Below are positions 45,343 to 47,025 of a stretch of 47,025 nt of DNA, piece after piece. The notes beneath the pieces are model-generated. The model did not search any database. It was not told the origin of the DNA and saw nothing but the letters and a program-made list of their open reading frames with translations. How positions within the stretch are numbered: the first letter of the stretch is position 1; every line of letters starts with the position of its first letter. The stretch covers positions 1 through 47,025 of the forward strand of contig NZ_PPTF01000013.1 of NCBI RefSeq assembly GCF_002902845.1. Direction: 5' to 3'. This DNA is from Chromobacterium sinusclupearum. GTDB lineage: Bacteria > Pseudomonadota > Gammaproteobacteria > Burkholderiales > Chromobacteriaceae. The position numbers and the translations under genes are program-made.

Positions 45343-46413
45343 TTATAAAAAATATATAACAAGAATGGTAAAAGTAAAGAGAAGGGAAAGAGTAATCAGT
45401 AAGAGTTTCCTTTCATTTTTTAGTTGACCAATTTCTCCTTGAAGTTGGGATTCTGTTTTTTGAAAGGTGGTCATTTTTTCAAGAAGATTAGAGCTTAAAT
45501 TTTCATTTTCACTTTTTATCTTTTGATATAAATTACTCTGGGTTGAAATTTTATTTTCCAATGATTGATATGCGGCATTTTGGGTGAGGGTCTCATTGGT
45601 TAATAGTTCAATTTTGTTGTTTAGTTGTTGAATTTCTTTCTCCTTTGTTTTGATAATGTTTTGTTGTTCTTCTACCAAGTCTTCAAGGTATTCGATGGAG
45701 CTGGGATTGCTAATGGCCATGGCTTTTAAAAATCCTTTATCACTTTCTATGATTCTTTTGACTCTCTTGAAGTATTCTTCAATATCTTTGTCTGTTGCTT
45801 GTTCTTCTGGAATGGTGAATTTAAAAATATCCGGTATAGTTATCTCAATGGTTGGTAGCCTTTCGGCATTCAATCTGGCTTTTTTTTCTTTGTGTACTGC
45901 ATTCGTTCTATGTACTTCAATATAAACCTCCCCAGACCACTTTTTTTCTAGCGCGGAGTCTGAGCGGAATTTTCTATATGCATCTATTCTATATTCATTT
46001 TTTCCTATTGTTACTTCGGTCTCTCCTTCGTAAAATTCAACCTTAAAGTTTCCCATTCCTGGTATTACTAAGGTTGTCTCTTTAATGAGTAGGAGCGCAT
46101 CTTTAAATAGGCGATGAGCAAGAGATTCTCCACCGCCATCGTTTCCATTTGGATTGCCAGTTGGATTGCCAGCCCCATTTTTATAGTAAAATAAAGGTTT
46201 GCCATTTTTCGATACTCTGTGGCGCATTGGTTTTCTTGGCCAATCAGAGCTGTAATAATCAATATCAAATGGTTTGCCATTATTTTCTAGGTCGCGTTTT
46301 CTTTTTAACGCCTCTGCCGTAATCCACGCGCCGCCAGTTGGGTAGAGGTATGCCCAGGGATTTTCAACGGATTTAACTACTTTATCAAAGCGTTTGCTCT
46401 CGATGTGTGTCAT
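45343..46413 (-). CDS. Tail-anchored coiled-coil protein with PD-(D/E)XK-like nuclease core
   Basis: 356 aa. Residues 94-180 contain GESLAHRLFKDALLLIKE (Glu96, His100, Lys104), EYRIDAYRKF (Asp144) and EVYIEVHRTNAVHKEKKARL (Glu166, His168). This follows competence-protein CoiA-like PD-(D/E)XK nucleases, where E..H..K, D and E-x-(Q/H/K) line the active site. Residues about 240-335 are a coiled coil and 336-356 a C-terminal membrane anchor (LITLSLLFTFTILVIYFL). The DNA is very A/T-rich. A membrane-tethered nuclease suggests defence against incoming DNA; this is inference. Ribosome site weak. Confidence 0.65.
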   Translation of the reverse strand: MTHIESKRFDKVVKSVENPWAYLYPTGGAWITAEALKRKRDLENNGKPFDIDYYSSDWPRKPMRHRVSKNGKPLFYYKNGAGNPTGNPNGNDGGGESLAHRLFKDALLLIKETTLVIPGMGNFKVEFYEGETEVTIGKNEYRIDAYRKFRSDSALEKKWSGEVYIEVHRTNAVHKEKKARLNAERLPTIEITIPDIFKFTIPEEQATDKDIEEYFKRVKRIIESDKGFLKAMAISNPSSIEYLEDLVEEQQNIIKTKEKEIQQLNNKIELLTNETLTQNAAYQSLENKISTQSNLYQKIKSENENLSSNLLEKMTTFQKTESQLQGEIGQLKNERKLLLITLSLLFTFTILVIYFL

Positions 46414-46577
46414 TTGTCAAGTTATCCGCTATATATTGTATAAGGAGAGAACGAAAGATATTGTGTTCACGATATTATGATAAGTCAATATGAATATTGT
46501 TGACCTAAGTGTTCGAGTAACAAGTTTTATTTTTCATTATCTATTAAATTATTTTAAATTACTTTTACAGGATGACG

Positions 46578-46736
46578 ATGGAATTTTCGTGTTGCAGTTG
46601 TGACTTGATGAAACAAGAGTCAAGAGTGATGTGTGGTTGGTGTGGGAGTGTGGTGTCTGTAGAAAAGGAAAAGCCCGCCAAGGGGCGGGCTTTGGGTGGC
46701 AGCTACGCAAGTGTGCATTTCGAACGGATGATGTAA
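46578..46736 (+). CDS. Small zinc-ribbon protein, 52 aa
   Basis: ATG 46578 with ACAGG 6 bases upstream; another ATG two codons earlier. The N-terminal part MEFSCCSCDLMKQESRVMCG, WCGSVVSV has two Cys pairs (Cys5-x-x-Cys8 and CGWC), the two knuckles of a zinc ribbon. The rest is basic and Gly-rich. The minus-strand terminator hairpin lies in its sequence. Similar in size and layout to Mu Com-type small zinc proteins, without a clear match. Could also be chance. Confidence 0.45.
   Translation: MEFSCCSCDLMKQESRVMCGWCGSVVSVEKEKPAKGRALGGSYASVHFERMM
46661..46693 (-). terminator. Terminator shielding the right end
   Basis: On the minus strand AAGCCCGCC pairs with GGCGGGCTT through a 4-base loop and is followed by TTTTCCTTTT. 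It would stop transcription entering from the host right flank. Confidence 0.65.
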
Positions 46737-46974
46737 TGGGTGGCAAGAGCATCCAGACGGGGTGTGACTCGCGTCGCCGTATTGGTAAGAATACCGCAGT
46801 TGGGCTGTGATGGGGAAGGCGACTTAAGGGCTGTCGTAAGGGGGAGGAGTCTTCTAAAACTGCTATCGTCCTCCCTTGTACAGCAAGGGAAAAGCGCCGT
46901 GGTATCTACCCTTCAATATTAGACTCTCTATCTTGCAAAGCCTGAAAAAACAATGTATTGTGATTGTCTGCGGG
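46737..46974. other. Region between the last gene and attR
   Basis: About 240 bases without a convincing gene. It holds a short hairpin CCCTTG-TACAG-CAAGGG (around 46874-46890) with A-rich sequence after it. The attP arm to the right of the crossover must lie here, so integrase arm sites are likely, but no repeated motif stood out. Confidence 0.5.
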
Positions 46975-47025
46975 TCTGCATGGGGTGCAGAGGGTCGGAA
47001 GTTCGAATCTTCTCACCCCGACCAA
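46975..47025 (+). repeat. attR: attR core: right copy of the 51-bp direct repeat, tRNA remnant
   Basis: Identical to 1-51. Upstream sequence (GATTGTCTGCGGG) does not rebuild a D-arm or acceptor strand, so this copy is a truncated tRNA-Pro and not functional. It marks the prophage right end. Confidence 0.95.

Noticed and set aside
46975..47025. Functional second tRNA-Pro
   Set aside because: The sequence upstream of the repeat does not encode the 5' half of a tRNA; it is the truncated attR copy.

Overview
The window is one complete integrated prophage of the lambda gene-order type, cut exactly at its attachment sites. A perfect 51-bp direct repeat occupies 1-51 and 46975-47025. It is the 3' part of a proline tRNA gene (anticodon GGG, with encoded CCA), so the phage integrated into tRNA-Pro(GGG). 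The intact tRNA continues to the left of the window and only a remnant lies at the right end. GC-rich codon use in the phage core, the tRNA sequence and the type VI secretion cargo suggest a proteobacterium. A betaproteobacterium of the Chromobacterium/Neisseriales kind is my guess from gene style, not proven.

Layout. (1) 140-7981, minus strand: a long leftward early operon ending in DUF4224 (possible excisionase) and a tyrosine integrase. It is made mostly of small, ATGA-coupled phage proteins. Near its start are a TraL/StbB-type P-loop ATPase and a 130-aa partner whose start is buried in seven tandem 11-bp repeats, which looks like a plasmid stability locus. (2) 7982-8560: a long leader with two strong hairpins, a leftward promoter, and repressor-like operators. 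(3) 8627-10828, minus: a coupled XRE regulator / HipA-like kinase / unknown trio and a CI-like repressor. (4) 10865-14259, plus: a probably leaderless Cro (YdaS-like), YdaT/CII-like protein, replication genes O (with internal iterons) and P, and a Q-like antiterminator followed by tandem terminators. (5) 14411-37961: a cos-like site, terminase, gpW, portal, a protease-capsid fusion, decoration and connector proteins, tail tube, tail chaperones with a programmed -1 frameshift site, tape measure, tail tip and tail fibre. Two AT-rich morons are spliced into the tail operon. (6) 37979-39957: a fibre-associated protein, membrane proteins, LydA-type holin, lambda R-type transglycosylase and nested Rz/Rz1 spanins.

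(7) 39985-46736 is accessory cargo, mostly minus strand, AT-rich and unlike the core. It holds a DUF2971 protein, a HigBA toxin-antitoxin with a palindromic operator, an SRAP-like protein, and a three-gene set consisting of a VgrG C-terminal domain, a permuted-papain-like candidate effector and a membrane-anchored candidate immunity protein. It also holds a proteasome/HslV-like protein, a tail-anchored coiled-coil protein with a PD-(D/E)XK-like nuclease core, and a small zinc-ribbon protein.

The most promising undescribed pieces are the plasmid-type StbB locus with its 11-bp array, the detached VgrG tip with effector and immunity candidates, the membrane-tethered nuclease, the HslV-like protein, and the HipA-like three-gene operon in the immunity region. 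All functional calls come from reading motifs by eye; no database search was run.
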